Source of the DNA: CAYVVT01 sp964454335
GTDB lineage: Bacteria > Fidelibacterota > UBA8477 > JABMPR01
Assembly (NCBI GenBank): GCA_964454335.1
Contig: CAYVVT010000022.1
Location: forward strand, 1-41,422
DNA: 41,422 nt
Reading direction: 5' to 3'
Both the position numbers and the translations under genes were made by a program. Positions 6,251-14,779 of this stretch are shown here, one piece after another (within the stretch, counting starts at the first letter, position 1; every line of letters starts with the position of its first letter). The notes below the pieces were generated by a model, which had not been told where the DNA came from, ran no database searches, and worked only from the letters and a program-made list of their open reading frames with translations.

Positions 6251-8065
6251 ATGCATATCATAATGAGCACGGCAATCACGCTGCTTCTGGTGTTGGGCAG
6301 TACCGTCATCGCCGAGGGTACTCAACCAAGCGGTTCAGGAACTTCTGAGGATCCATACCTGGTGTCGACACTGGACCATCTACGATGGATTACTACCAAT
6401 GATTCTACGTGGGGTGCCACCTTCAAACAGACGGCCAATATCGACGCATCTGTTACCCAGTACTGGGATGATTCCAACGATGACGCTTCCGGCGGTCTTT
6501 ATGATGACACCAATGACGGCACCTCCAGCGGTAATAACGAAGGCTTTCCTCCAATCGGGAATAATTCAACCAGGTTCACCGGTAGCTATAACGGTCAGGA
6601 ATACACCATCAGTAATCTCAAGATCAGCCGTTCAGGCAGCGATTATATCGGATTTTTTGGTTACACCAACGGTGCTACCATCAGCAATCTGGGGATGACA
6701 AGCGTTTCCATTACCGGCCAGTGGGCAGTGGGAGGCTTGGTGGCCTACCATGCCCTGGCCTCCACGATCACCAACTGCTATTCCACAGGATCAGTGACCG
6801 GCAGCTGGGCCTATCACGGTGGGCTGGTGGGTATCAGCGAAAACAACAATACTTACATCACCGATTGTTACTCCACGGTGACCGTATCCGGGACAGATGA
6901 TACCGGCGGGCTGGTGGGCAGAAATGCTTCTTCAGCAGTTATCAACAGGTGTTACGCAAGTGGGACCGTAACCGGGGATGAAGAGGTTGGAGGTCTGGTG
7001 GGCGATATATCCAGTGCCAGCGTAAATGACTGCTATGCCACAGGTTCGGTTAGTGGTACGAATTACATTGGTGGTCTGGCCGGTCTGAATGGTTCGGGTG
7101 GATACATCCGGCGATCCTATGCTACAGGATCGGTGGGAAACACCGGTACACGGGGCGGCCTGGTTGCCTTCAACCACGCTTCCGCAGGAGGAGTGTTGAG
7201 TTCATTCTGGGACAACCAGACATCGTATGCAACCAGCGCTGCAGGGACGGGTAAGACCACCGCTGTGATGAAGACACTGGCCACCTTCACTGAAACCGAT
7301 ACCGAGGGACTCGACGAGGCCTGGGATTTCGAAACCAATCCCAATGATGATGCTCTGGACAACAACTACTGGGATATGGATCTCAGTGGCACCATCAACA
7401 GCGGTTACCCATACCTGAGCTGGCAGGACGGTGCCGAGAAATCCCTGCCGGTGGATTTGAGCACATTTACGGCCAGCGTCCAATCTGACGGCGTGCTCCT
7501 GGAATGGACAACCGAGAGTGAGATCGACAATCTGGGGTTTATTCTTGAACGCAAGATCGCCGTTGAATCGGCTTCTGGTGACGATTGGTCTGAGATCGCC
7601 AGTTACGAAAGAAATAGTGAATTGGCAGGACATGGATCTACACCGGAACGTCAACATTATCAATACCTCGACAGATCCGTAAAAGCGAATGTGGAATACG
7701 AATACCGCATCGCAGATGTGGACTACAATGGCGCGATCACATGGTTTGGAGCAGTTTCCATCGATGCCGGAGACGCGATTCTACCATCGAAGATCGTCCT
7801 GCATGGCGCCTTTCCGAATCCTTTCAATCCTTCAACTTTGATCAGCTATAGTCTCGAGGATGAAGCGAGGGTTACTCTATTCTATTATGACATCACCGGC
7901 AGATTGGTGGACAAGCAGGGCCCGTTGCTGCAGTCAGATGGCTATCAGGAGATGATCTGGGAGGGAACCGACCAGAACGGACAGTCGCTGGATGCCGGGA
8001 TCTATTTTTGCCGGCTGGTTAGCTCGGGGGATGCAGCGACGATCAAACTCCTTCTCATGAAGTAG
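6251..8065 (+). CDS. GLUG-repeat secreted protein with T9SS sorting domain
   Basis: 604 aa; ATG 6251 follows AGGGGGAAA. Signal peptide 1-22 (ITLLLVLGSTVIAEG). Residues about 100-315 hold a row of GLUG-type repeats of about 25-30 residues, each with a GGLVG-like core (WAVGGLVAYH, YHGGLVGISE, TGGLVGRNAS, VGGLVGDISS, IGGLAGLNGS, RGGLVAFNHA), often preceded by CYSTGSVTG-like strands. This predicts a beta-solenoid, adhesin-like stalk. Residues about 395-505 form an FN3-like domain (LSTFTASVQSDGVLLEWTT, LGFILERK). Residues 520-604 are a T9SS type A sorting domain (FPNPFNPST, YDITGRLVDK, DAGIYFCRLV, final KLLLMK). It is predicted to be exported and surface-anchored or released. Substrate or partner unknown. 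Confidence 0.88.
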   Translation: MHIIMSTAITLLLVLGSTVIAEGTQPSGSGTSEDPYLVSTLDHLRWITTNDSTWGATFKQTANIDASVTQYWDDSNDDASGGLYDDTNDGTSSGNNEGFPPIGNNSTRFTGSYNGQEYTISNLKISRSGSDYIGFFGYTNGATISNLGMTSVSITGQWAVGGLVAYHALASTITNCYSTGSVTGSWAYHGGLVGISENNNTYITDCYSTVTVSGTDDTGGLVGRNASSAVINRCYASGTVTGDEEVGGLVGDISSASVNDCYATGSVSGTNYIGGLAGLNGSGGYIRRSYATGSVGNTGTRGGLVAFNHASAGGVLSSFWDNQTSYATSAAGTGKTTAVMKTLATFTETDTEGLDEAWDFETNPNDDALDNNYWDMDLSGTINSGYPYLSWQDGAEKSLPVDLSTFTASVQSDGVLLEWTTESEIDNLGFILERKIAVESASGDDWSEIASYERNSELAGHGSTPERQHYQYLDRSVKANVEYEYRIADVDYNGAITWFGAVSIDAGDAILPSKIVLHGAFPNPFNPSTLISYSLEDEARVTLFYYDITGRLVDKQGPLLQSDGYQEMIWEGTDQNGQSLDAGIYFCRLVSSGDAATIKLLLMK

Positions 8066-8153
8066 TTATCTGGTCAGACTACGGCAAGAAAGAACTCATT
8101 CCCGCACCACGGGGATCAGAGATATGCACAAGGCAAGTGTTGAGCTTGCTGAT

Positions 8154-8798
8154 CTAGAGCGTGTTCAGAACCGCAAAGAAATGTGAGACACTGCCCCCCA
8201 GTACGAACAGATGCCATACCGCATGCCCGTAGGGCAGTCTATCCCAGGAATAGAAGATCACACCGATGGTATAGGCCAGGCCGCCGATTACCAGCCAGAT
8301 CAGGCTCGGAACGGGAACGTTATTGATGAGGGGCTTCAGTGCGACGATGACAATCCAGCCCATGAGGACGTATACTGCCAGGGATCCTTTCTCAACGGTG
8401 CCGCCACGCAGGAAACGTGTGACTATCCCGTACAGAGCCAGCGCCCAGATCACTCCAAAAAGACTCCAGCCCCAGGGTCCCCGCAGGTTCGTGAGGAGAA
8501 ACGGGGTATAACTCCCGGCGATGAGCAGGAAAACGGCCCCTTGATCGATCTTGCGCAGGATGGCCTTCACCCTGGGAACCTGGATACCGTGATACAGGGT
8601 GGAAGCGAGATAGAGCAGCACCAGCATGGATCCGAAGATGGTGAAGCTGACGACATGCCAGGCGGTGCCCCCGCGTACTGCGGCCATGACCAGGGCCACC
8701 AGAGCGGCAATGCTCAGCCCTACACCAATCCCATGGGTGACACTGTTGACAATCTCTTCCCTGATGGTGAAAAATCCGTTCGTATCCCGTCTGCTCAT
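8154..8798 (-). CDS. trhA: Hemolysin III / TrhA family membrane protein
   Basis: 214 aa from ATG 8798, eight bases after AAAGGAG; a TTG at 8801 is the alternative. Seven hydrophobic segments span nearly the whole chain. Family motifs are visible: EEIVNSVTHGIG near the start (His in the first helix), SSTLYHGI-like LASTLYHGIQVP, KIDQGAVFLLIAGSYTPF, and a late GHAVWHLFVLGGSVSHFFAV. These carry the conserved His, Asp and Ser of the PAQR/hemolysin III fold, which in related receptors form a metal-dependent hydrolase site. The family is linked to membrane energetics and fluidity, despite its name. It is transcribed alone, and a 12-bp palindrome lies 44 bases upstream of the start. Confidence 0.9.
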   Translation of the reverse strand: MSRRDTNGFFTIREEIVNSVTHGIGVGLSIAALVALVMAAVRGGTAWHVVSFTIFGSMLVLLYLASTLYHGIQVPRVKAILRKIDQGAVFLLIAGSYTPFLLTNLRGPWGWSLFGVIWALALYGIVTRFLRGGTVEKGSLAVYVLMGWIVIVALKPLINNVPVPSLIWLVIGGLAYTIGVIFYSWDRLPYGHAVWHLFVLGGSVSHFFAVLNTL

Positions 8799-9107
8799 CA
8801 ATACTGCTCCTTTTCGTATTGTGCCAAGTATAGTACATTCCGACTGATCAGTCTGTATCTTTTTTCATATTTTTGAAGAAAAATTTCTCAAATGGATACC
8901 ACGAACCGCAACACCTGCTGGTGACCATCATTTACATTGAGTAGAATGAGTGTCAACCCTATATTCGGGCCATTCACTGACATTTCTGGACAGAGCATTC
9001 CTACAGCGGGAAATGAGCTGGATTGTCAGGAATCAGGTCATACTTCAGGGGGAAGTCGTTATTCGGGATTATTTCCACAAGACAGAAAACTGGGAGGAGT
9101 AGCTGCT
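8799..9107. other. Divergent intergenic region
   Basis: 309 bases between the TrhA gene (minus) and the gene at 9108 (plus). It holds the palindrome at 8842-8853 and an AT-rich stretch (8855-8890) suited to promoters. A frame is open through the right half (from 8937) but has no start signal or family character before 9108. Confidence 0.6.
8842..8853. promoter_or_regulatory. Perfect 12-bp palindrome, candidate operator
   Basis: GACTGATCAGTC is a perfect dyad located 44 bases upstream of the TrhA start and beside an AT-rich stretch. The size and symmetry fit a TetR-type repressor site. No regulator gene lies next to it, so the assignment is only structural. Confidence 0.4.
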
Positions 9108-10811
9108 ATGAAAAGGTTTTCCATAGTCTGCCTTTTTGTATTCGTCGTCTGCTTGTTCTGTGTGCCTTCGCTGAGCGCTCAGACACTGGAGAAGGAGACG
9201 AGCCAGGAGCTTTCAAAGGATGCCCGCAAAGGCGAGTTGTTCAATTTCGCCTATGATGAGGGTAATCAGGTCTACACACTGGTATTCAAGCGGGAGAAGA
9301 AGAAAGAGGACATCTACGAGGTCTATCAGTTCGACTATGACCTGAAGATGATCAACAACGAGACCATGGACGTGACCAAGGCAAAGGAGAAGTATGCCGA
9401 CGCCGTCATCCTCGATTCAGCCCCTGATGAAGGCTGGAGTGATCCCATGGTCGTACGCGTTGATCCCAACTGGGGTGGCCAGATCGTCCTGCGGCAGGGC
9501 ACGCTGAGCCGAGAGTGGGCCAAATCCGTGGAAGAAAAGGGTAACTATCGATATACCACCTGGTACTGGAAGTACACATTCAATGAGCAGAAGAACGAGA
9601 AGCCTAAGTTTGAGGGCCTGGTAGATGTACCAGAGGGTGCCCCGGACTGGGTTATCAAGATGGCCCAGAACTCCAGTGAACAGGTTAAGCTCATTACCTA
9701 CGCAACTGATGAGCCCTCTGTTGAGATAACGACGGGCAAGCAGAACTTCGTATACGGCAGTGTCTGGGCCCGTCAGCGTGATTATGCCTCGGCTTCCGGT
9801 GACATCCTCATCGTAGGCCGCAGTGATCAGATGGATTTTGATACGAAGGCCCCGAAAACGATCTATCTCTCGATGAAGTATTCCGCCGAGGACCTATCTC
9901 AGAAACACTATGAGACCTTCACACTCGGCTATGAGCAGAACACGCTCTTCAAGCAGCAGCTGGGTGACGGTTCTATCGTGCTGGTCTTCTCCCCGGCCTC
10001 ATACCCCGGGTTGAAGAACAAGGATCCCAATCCCAGCAACTGGACCTACGTCCGGGTGGGTTATGACGCCGTTGTCCAGGAACAGATCAACTTCGACTGC
10101 AAGGGCGGTTGGTGGGAGGTCAATTCCGCCACACTGACCGATGATGGATCCGTCCTGCTCTATGGCCTGGCATCAACCAAGAAGAAGGACAAGTACTACA
10201 CCGGGAATCCCATTGCCAAGTACGACAATGTACAGGCCGTGAAGATCACTGATGGTGCTGTAAGCTGGGTGAGCACGGTGGATCTTGCCACGGTGAAGGG
10301 CAAGATGAGAACGCCCAAGGGACAGAAGAAATCCAAGCCCTGGGCCGGCTCAGACATGGCTCTGGATGGTCAGTTCACGGTCACCTCCAGCGGTGATCTG
10401 ATCTTTACGGGTCAGGCGGCCGATCATTCCGCCCTTTATGGCTTTCACTTTGATCCTGCTGGTGCGTTCAAGGCTCACTATGTATTCGGCACCTCCATCC
10501 AGAATAAGGAGTATGGGATCGATCACGCCATGTTCGAGAACCTGGACAAGAAGACCCTCACCTGCTACATGGGTGAGCTTGAGAATGTCGAGGACGGCCG
10601 GGCGCTGAAGGTTCCCCGCATGGCTACCATCGATATCGCCTCAACCGAGGTCTCGGCCATCCAGACCTTTGGCTTTGGCAAAAAGGGTGAGTATTACCTG
10701 GACGATGTGTATCCCTTCACCTTTATCGATGAACTGTCCAAGGTAGTGTTGTTCAGCCGGGACAAGAAAGATTCGGAGATCTGGCTGGGCCGGGTGAAAT
10801 TAGGGCCTTAG
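9108..10811 (+). CDS. Large secreted protein of unknown function
   Basis: 567 aa. The ATG at 9108 is chosen because GGGAGGAG stands seven bases upstream and a classical signal peptide follows (MKRFSIVCLFVFVVCLFCVP, cleavage after SLSAQ). The mature part is rich in charged and aromatic residues, with many predicted strands and Lys/Asp-rich turns (KREKKKEDIYEVYQFDYD, TWYWKYTFNEQKNEKPKFEG). Recurrent phrases such as DDGSVLLYGLASTKK, SSGDLIFTGQAAD and LDKKTLTCYMGELENV suggest a beta-propeller-like fold in which each blade pairs a measurement-like strand with a turn. No catalytic motif or sorting domain is seen. It is followed 112 bases later by a PPC-domain lipoprotein. Confidence 0.7.
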   Translation: MKRFSIVCLFVFVVCLFCVPSLSAQTLEKETSQELSKDARKGELFNFAYDEGNQVYTLVFKREKKKEDIYEVYQFDYDLKMINNETMDVTKAKEKYADAVILDSAPDEGWSDPMVVRVDPNWGGQIVLRQGTLSREWAKSVEEKGNYRYTTWYWKYTFNEQKNEKPKFEGLVDVPEGAPDWVIKMAQNSSEQVKLITYATDEPSVEITTGKQNFVYGSVWARQRDYASASGDILIVGRSDQMDFDTKAPKTIYLSMKYSAEDLSQKHYETFTLGYEQNTLFKQQLGDGSIVLVFSPASYPGLKNKDPNPSNWTYVRVGYDAVVQEQINFDCKGGWWEVNSATLTDDGSVLLYGLASTKKKDKYYTGNPIAKYDNVQAVKITDGAVSWVSTVDLATVKGKMRTPKGQKKSKPWAGSDMALDGQFTVTSSGDLIFTGQAADHSALYGFHFDPAGAFKAHYVFGTSIQNKEYGIDHAMFENLDKKTLTCYMGELENVEDGRALKVPRMATIDIASTEVSAIQTFGFGKKGEYYLDDVYPFTFIDELSKVVLFSRDKKDSEIWLGRVKLGP

Positions 10812-10923
10812 TCAACCGGACAGAATCCAAAACACGAGGCCGGTCATGCCGACTTGGGTGTGCCCATTATTACGCTACGCCAGACACTGCCGTAACGTAG
10901 AACAATACCTGAATGGAGGAACG

Positions 10924-11802
10924 ATGAAACAACTCATCCCACTTTTTTTAATTCCAATCATGCTGATACTGTTCAGCGGCTGTGAGGTGGATTCTGAACC
11001 GGATTACGCTGCTGATCTCGCTGGTATGTATATCGTCACAGAAGTCACCATCGCAGGATTGGGCACACTGGATTTCACGCAATTCGAACTGTTTGAAGCC
11101 TGGTTCTTCGAGTTGAAGGAAGATGAGATGGTGTCGTATGACAATGACGCCACCATATGCGAGAACATCTATGCTTCAGAAGAAGATGGGATCACAAGCT
11201 ACGAAGAGGACGTGATCGTCTTCGACGACGGCGAGGAGCTTGAGTACGAACTGGAAGACGATATACTCACATTCCTTGACGAGGATGGGAATGAGATCGT
11301 CATGGAAATCTATGATGGCACAGTACCACCCGCTTCCTGGACGGATATCACCCTCCTGCCCAATGACGATTTTGAGCCCGACAACAGCTTTGCCGAAGCA
11401 ACCACAATCGCTGTGGGCACCATGAACGAAGCTCATTACTTCGGCCCCTGTGATGATCAGGATTACTTCACCTTCACGGCAGCTGCAGGTGCAACCTATG
11501 TGATTGAGACCACTACGGATGACCCGGATATCGATCCGGAGCTGGATCTCTATAATTCCTCATATGCCTGGATCGATGGGGACTCGGACAGCGGTACAGA
11601 CTGGAATGCCTTGCTGACCTGGACCTGTCCCAGCACTGGAACCTACTATTTCATGATCGAGAGCTGGCTGAACTTCGACGTGGGTGATTACACGGTTTCG
11701 CTAACCCAGGGCGGTCTGGGCGCCTCACCTCCATCCGGGCCTTCTGTGGAGAAGAAGAAGGAAGGAATGGAGAAACCAGAAATGGCTTCGATCCTGAATT
11801 GA
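10924..11802 (+). CDS. Acidic lipoprotein with PPC domain
   Basis: 292 aa from ATG 10924 (GGAGG four bases before). Lipobox ILFSGC with Cys at about 20. Residues 30-135 form a very acidic beta domain (VTEVTIAGLGTLDF, DDGEELEYELEDDILTF) resembling small lipocalin-like domains of exported lipoproteins. Residues about 145-265 match a bacterial pre-peptidase C-terminal (PPC) domain: DDFEPDNSFAEATTI, DDQDYFTFTAAAGATYVIET, DPELDLYNSS and GTYYFMIESW. PPC domains usually sit on secreted peptidases, yet no peptidase is attached. A Lys-rich tail (EKKKEGMEK) closes the protein. It ends in a strong terminator. Confidence 0.78.
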   Translation: MKQLIPLFLIPIMLILFSGCEVDSEPDYAADLAGMYIVTEVTIAGLGTLDFTQFELFEAWFFELKEDEMVSYDNDATICENIYASEEDGITSYEEDVIVFDDGEELEYELEDDILTFLDEDGNEIVMEIYDGTVPPASWTDITLLPNDDFEPDNSFAEATTIAVGTMNEAHYFGPCDDQDYFTFTAAAGATYVIETTTDDPDIDPELDLYNSSYAWIDGDSDSGTDWNALLTWTCPSTGTYYFMIESWLNFDVGDYTVSLTQGGLGASPPSGPSVEKKKEGMEKPEMASILN

Positions 11803-11836
11803 TCACGGAACTACGTATTTTCCAGATGTCATTAAG

Positions 11837-11862
11837 GGGCGGGTCATCGATCCGCCCTTTTT
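11837..11862 (+). terminator. Rho-independent terminator between convergent genes
   Basis: Stem GGGCGGGTC (11837-11845) / GATCCGCCC (11849-11857), 9 bp with one G-T pair, ATC loop, then TTTTT. It closes the PPC lipoprotein transcript just before the converging minus-strand gene. Confidence 0.85.
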
Positions 11863-11881
11863 ATTCCTCAATTCTCAACGA

Positions 11882-12895
11882 TCATCTACCTGTATGGGTA
11901 TAGGTATCGATCCCCGGGTATAGATCCAGGTACATCTCTGGACTGACACTCCCCTGCCAGTTACCGCTGAGCATTCCGAGTCCTGTTATCAACAGGAACA
12001 GGACCACCACTCCGGCAGCCACAGTCCAGTTCGGTAATTCTTTACGGGATGGAACATTTTCCAGGACCAGTGTATCCTTTACGGGACAGATATCCACGCA
12101 CTGCATGCAGGTGGTGCATTCATCGGAATGTACCCTGGAGACCTTGTCAACTGCGATCCGGGCCGGACACACCTGAGCGCATTTTGCACAGTCGATGCAG
12201 CTCTCCGATTTGCGGCTGATCCGGTTCAGGCTCAGTAAACCGGTCATTCCCAGGAGGGCGCCATATGGACAGAGATAACGGCACCAGAAGAAGGGTATGA
12301 CTGCCGACAGCAGGACCAGTCCCAGGACGACATAAAGGGCGAATGGCGTTATCCGGGCAAAGAACAGGTACATCTTCACGTCTGCAACCGCATGATAGGG
12401 GCTGTCCAGGTAGTCCAGCAGTTCGGCCACTCCCATGGGAATGATGGCCAGGACGAAGAATCCCAGCAGCAGGTATTTCAGACTGCGAAGTGGAGCATCC
12501 AGCCACCGGGGGATCTCCAGGACTCGTTTGAACAGGGACTGCTGGATCTGTACCAGTGATTCTGAGAGCAGACCGAAGGGACAGATCCAGCTGCAGAAGG
12601 ATTTGCCGAAGATCCAGGATACCAGCATGATGGCAAGGAAGATGAAAAGACCTGCAGGGTGTACTGGATGAATGGATCCGGTCTGCAGAGTGTATGAGAG
12701 GTTCATGAGTGAGGCGATGGGGAGAAAGGCTTCAGAACCTGGTGGGCGGACAGGCGGCTCCCCTGCTCCATCTGCCTCCAGCCAGTCCACGAAGAAATAG
12801 AATTCCACACCGATCCACAGGACCAGGACCACAAAGAGGACCTGGACAATAGTCCTCCAACTCTGGATTGAAGGAATGTCATTCTTCACGATCAT
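11882..12895 (-). CDS. NapH-like 4Fe-4S membrane protein
   Basis: 337 aa. Helices are visible near 17-36, 80-98, 140-160, 183-203 and 288-308. Two membrane-edge motifs, CSWICP (C101, C105) and CRYLCP (C205, C209), are typical of the NapH/NosR/CcoG group. They are followed by two ferredoxin clusters: C233, C236, C239, C243 and C260, C263, C266, C270. In this group the protein passes electrons between the quinone pool or a cytoplasmic donor and periplasmic reductases. It is divergent from the Rrf2 regulator, with an 18-bp inverted repeat between them, so it is probably co-regulated with the HAO-like cytochrome operon. The C-terminal tail after the last helix (MYLDLYPGIDTYTHTG) is probably periplasmic. 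Confidence 0.85.
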   Translation of the reverse strand: MIVKNDIPSIQSWRTIVQVLFVVLVLWIGVEFYFFVDWLEADGAGEPPVRPPGSEAFLPIASLMNLSYTLQTGSIHPVHPAGLFIFLAIMLVSWIFGKSFCSWICPFGLLSESLVQIQQSLFKRVLEIPRWLDAPLRSLKYLLLGFFVLAIIPMGVAELLDYLDSPYHAVADVKMYLFFARITPFALYVVLGLVLLSAVIPFFWCRYLCPYGALLGMTGLLSLNRISRKSESCIDCAKCAQVCPARIAVDKVSRVHSDECTTCMQCVDICPVKDTLVLENVPSRKELPNWTVAAGVVVLFLLITGLGMLSGNWQGSVSPEMYLDLYPGIDTYTHTGR

Positions 12896-12921
12896 GACGG
12901 AATATAGATCAAAAGTTTAAT

Positions 12922-12939
12922 TCGGACAAGTACGTCCGA
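12922..12939. promoter_or_regulatory. Inverted repeat, probable Rrf2 operator
   Basis: TCGGAC (12922-12927) and GTCCGA (12934-12939) with a 6-base spacer, in an AT-rich setting. It lies 27 bases before the NapH-like start and 41 bases before the Rrf2 start, where an autoregulatory repressor would cover both promoters. A TTGACT at 12946-12951 could serve as a -35 element for the regulator, but its -10 partner is weak. Confidence 0.6.
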
Positions 12940-12980
12940 TTTTAATTGACTTCATTTTTTCAAAACCTTAATGTTGGCCC

Positions 12981-13397
12981 ATGACGGTGCTCTTCTCCCG
13001 CAAATGTGAATATGGCCTTCAGGCACTGTTGTATCTCGCAGAAAACGCTGGGGACGGCAATATCTCCGCCGATCGTCTGGCCCGGGAGATCGATATTCCC
13101 AAGGACTTCATCGCCAAGATCCTGCAAAACCTCGTTAAATACGGAGTGGTTACAAGCACCCGGGGGAAAACGGGTGGGTTTTCACTAAGTCGGGATCCAT
13201 CTGACATTTCCCTGCTTGACATCGTCCAGATCATCGATGGCAATGCGGTGTTTGAAAGTTGCGTGCTGGGATTGCCTGAGTGCGGGGGTGATGCTCCCTG
13301 TCCCGTGCACGAAGAATGGGGACCGCTGCGTGAGCAGACCCGTCAGCTTATGGAGAAAACCACACTGGCCAATTTCAGGCCAAGAACCAATACGTGA
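12981..13397 (+). CDS. Rrf2-family Fe-S transcriptional regulator
   Basis: 138 aa. The N-terminus shows the Rrf2 winged helix: SRKCEYGLQALLYLAEN, ADRLAREIDIPKDFIAKILQNL (recognition region) and the wing TSTRGKTGGFSLSR. Three cysteines at C94, C101 and C107 (FESCVLGLPEC, then GGDAPCPVHEEW) match the Fe-S ligand positions in IscR and NsrR. Members of this family sense iron-sulfur status, nitric oxide or redox state. The position between the divergent NapH-like gene and the HAO-like operon, with an inverted repeat upstream, suggests it represses both and releases on damage to its cluster; sensing of a nitrogen oxide would fit the neighbours. No strong Shine-Dalgarno is seen. Confidence 0.9.
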   Translation: MTVLFSRKCEYGLQALLYLAENAGDGNISADRLAREIDIPKDFIAKILQNLVKYGVVTSTRGKTGGFSLSRDPSDISLLDIVQIIDGNAVFESCVLGLPECGGDAPCPVHEEWGPLREQTRQLMEKTTLANFRPRTNT

Positions 13398-13435
13398 TAG
13401 ATCTAGAATTATAATTGATTTAGCGGGGAGGGAAC

Positions 13436-14764
13436 ATGCGTTCTTCATTATCTACTTTGATCCTATTATGCATGCTGGTGATGATTGGCAGCGTCTATGG
13501 CAATGCCGATGCTACAGCGGGGAAATGCATGACATGTCACAAGGAAAAAACATCCGGATTGTACAAGCAATGGCTCGAATCCAATCACGCCAGGCACAAT
13601 GTGACCTGCCTGGACTGCCATCAGGCCCATCGCCAGGATAAGGATGCGTTCGATCATGAGGGCGCCCTCGTGGCAACCCTGGTCACCCCCAAGGACTGTG
13701 GTGCCTGTCATGCCAAGGAAGCAAAAGAAGTCGCCGAATCATACCATGCAACTGCCGGTGAGATCCTCGATTCCAAGGACGCTTATCTGGCGCATGTGGC
13801 CGGTGGACACCCCATTGCCATTGTGGGTTGTGAAACTTGTCACGGCTCAAAGGTTCTCATCGATCCTGATTCCCCCAACAAACTGGACAAGAAATCCTGG
13901 CCTAACAGCGGTATCGGCCGCCTGAATCCTGACGGATCCAAGGGCAGCTGTACTGCCTGTCACACCAGGCACACCTTCGATAAGGCGCAGGCCCGTCAGC
14001 CTGAAGCATGTTCCAAATGCCACCTAGGCCCGGATCATCCACAGAAGGAGGTCTACGAAGAGTCCAAGCATGGCAACACTTATTACACCAACATCGACAA
14101 GATGAATCTGGATGCAGATTCATGGGTGGTGGGCGTTGATTATCACGTGGCCCCCACCTGCGCGACCTGTCATATGTCTGCCACTGAATCACAGAAGGTG
14201 ACACATGATGTCGGCCAACGCATTTCCTGGACCCTGCGCCCACCTGTTTCGAAGCACACCAAGAACTGGGAAACCAAGAAGGAGAATATGCAGGATGTCT
14301 GTGCCGGGTGTCATGAGGACCAGTTCGTGGACAATTTTTATTATCAGTATGATGCCGTGGTGCGGTTGTACAATGAGAAATTCGCCATTCCAGCCACTGA
14401 GATCATGAAAATGCTCAGGGAGAATGGTCAATTGAAACGACAGGCCTCTTTCAGCAACAAGATCGAATGGGTCTACTGGGAATTGTGGCACCACGAAGGT
14501 CGTCGCGCACGCCATGGTGCCGCCATGGCGGGTCCAGATTATGCCTGGTGGCATGGGATCTATGATGTAGCTAAAAATTTCTATTTCGAATTCCTCCCGG
14601 AAGCGGAACACTACGATGATCCTGAGGTCAATGCTTATATCGAGGAATTGCTCTCGGAGAACCCCATGCACAACTGGATCAATCAACCCACGACGCTTCT
14701 CAAGGAGAGTATTCGTTCTGGAGAGCTTCAGAAAGTTTACCAGGACCTTTTTGAAGAAGATTAG
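13436..14764 (+). CDS. Octaheme cytochrome c, hydroxylamine oxidoreductase family
   Basis: 442 aa, signal peptide 1-22, GGGAGGG before the ATG. Eight CXXCH heme sites start at C31, C58, C88, C132, C172, C192, C242 and C289, the number and order of the HAO/octaheme family. Downstream helices with WHHEGRRARHGAAMAGPDY and AWWHGIYDVAK match the family's C-terminal helical domain. Family members oxidise hydroxylamine or hydrazine, or reduce nitrite or hydroxylamine. Direction depends on a heme-crosslinking tyrosine, for which Y369, Y376 and Y383 are local candidates that I cannot align here. The protein is shorter than the roughly 500-570 aa of ammonia-oxidiser enzymes. The adjoining NapC-like gene, as in the haoA-haoC pairs of Campylobacterota, favours a reductive periplasmic role. 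Confidence 0.85.
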   Translation: MRSSLSTLILLCMLVMIGSVYGNADATAGKCMTCHKEKTSGLYKQWLESNHARHNVTCLDCHQAHRQDKDAFDHEGALVATLVTPKDCGACHAKEAKEVAESYHATAGEILDSKDAYLAHVAGGHPIAIVGCETCHGSKVLIDPDSPNKLDKKSWPNSGIGRLNPDGSKGSCTACHTRHTFDKAQARQPEACSKCHLGPDHPQKEVYEESKHGNTYYTNIDKMNLDADSWVVGVDYHVAPTCATCHMSATESQKVTHDVGQRISWTLRPPVSKHTKNWETKKENMQDVCAGCHEDQFVDNFYYQYDAVVRLYNEKFAIPATEIMKMLRENGQLKRQASFSNKIEWVYWELWHHEGRRARHGAAMAGPDYAWWHGIYDVAKNFYFEFLPEAEHYDDPEVNAYIEELLSENPMHNWINQPTTLLKESIRSGELQKVYQDLFEED

Positions 14765-14779
14765 ACCGGGGGTCATCAT

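Noticed and set aside
8211..8876. 221-codon open frame opposite the TrhA gene
   Set aside because: The hydrophobic seven-helix protein on the other strand is certain; the antisense translation is polar and without any family pattern.
8937..9107. N-terminal extension of the secreted protein frame
   Set aside because: The signal peptide begins at 9108 behind GGGAGGAG; the earlier part would bury it.
13401..13435. TATAAT at 13410-13415 as a separate promoter for the octaheme cytochrome
   Set aside because: No acceptable -35 lies at 16-18 bases upstream; the gene may be read from the regulator's promoter.
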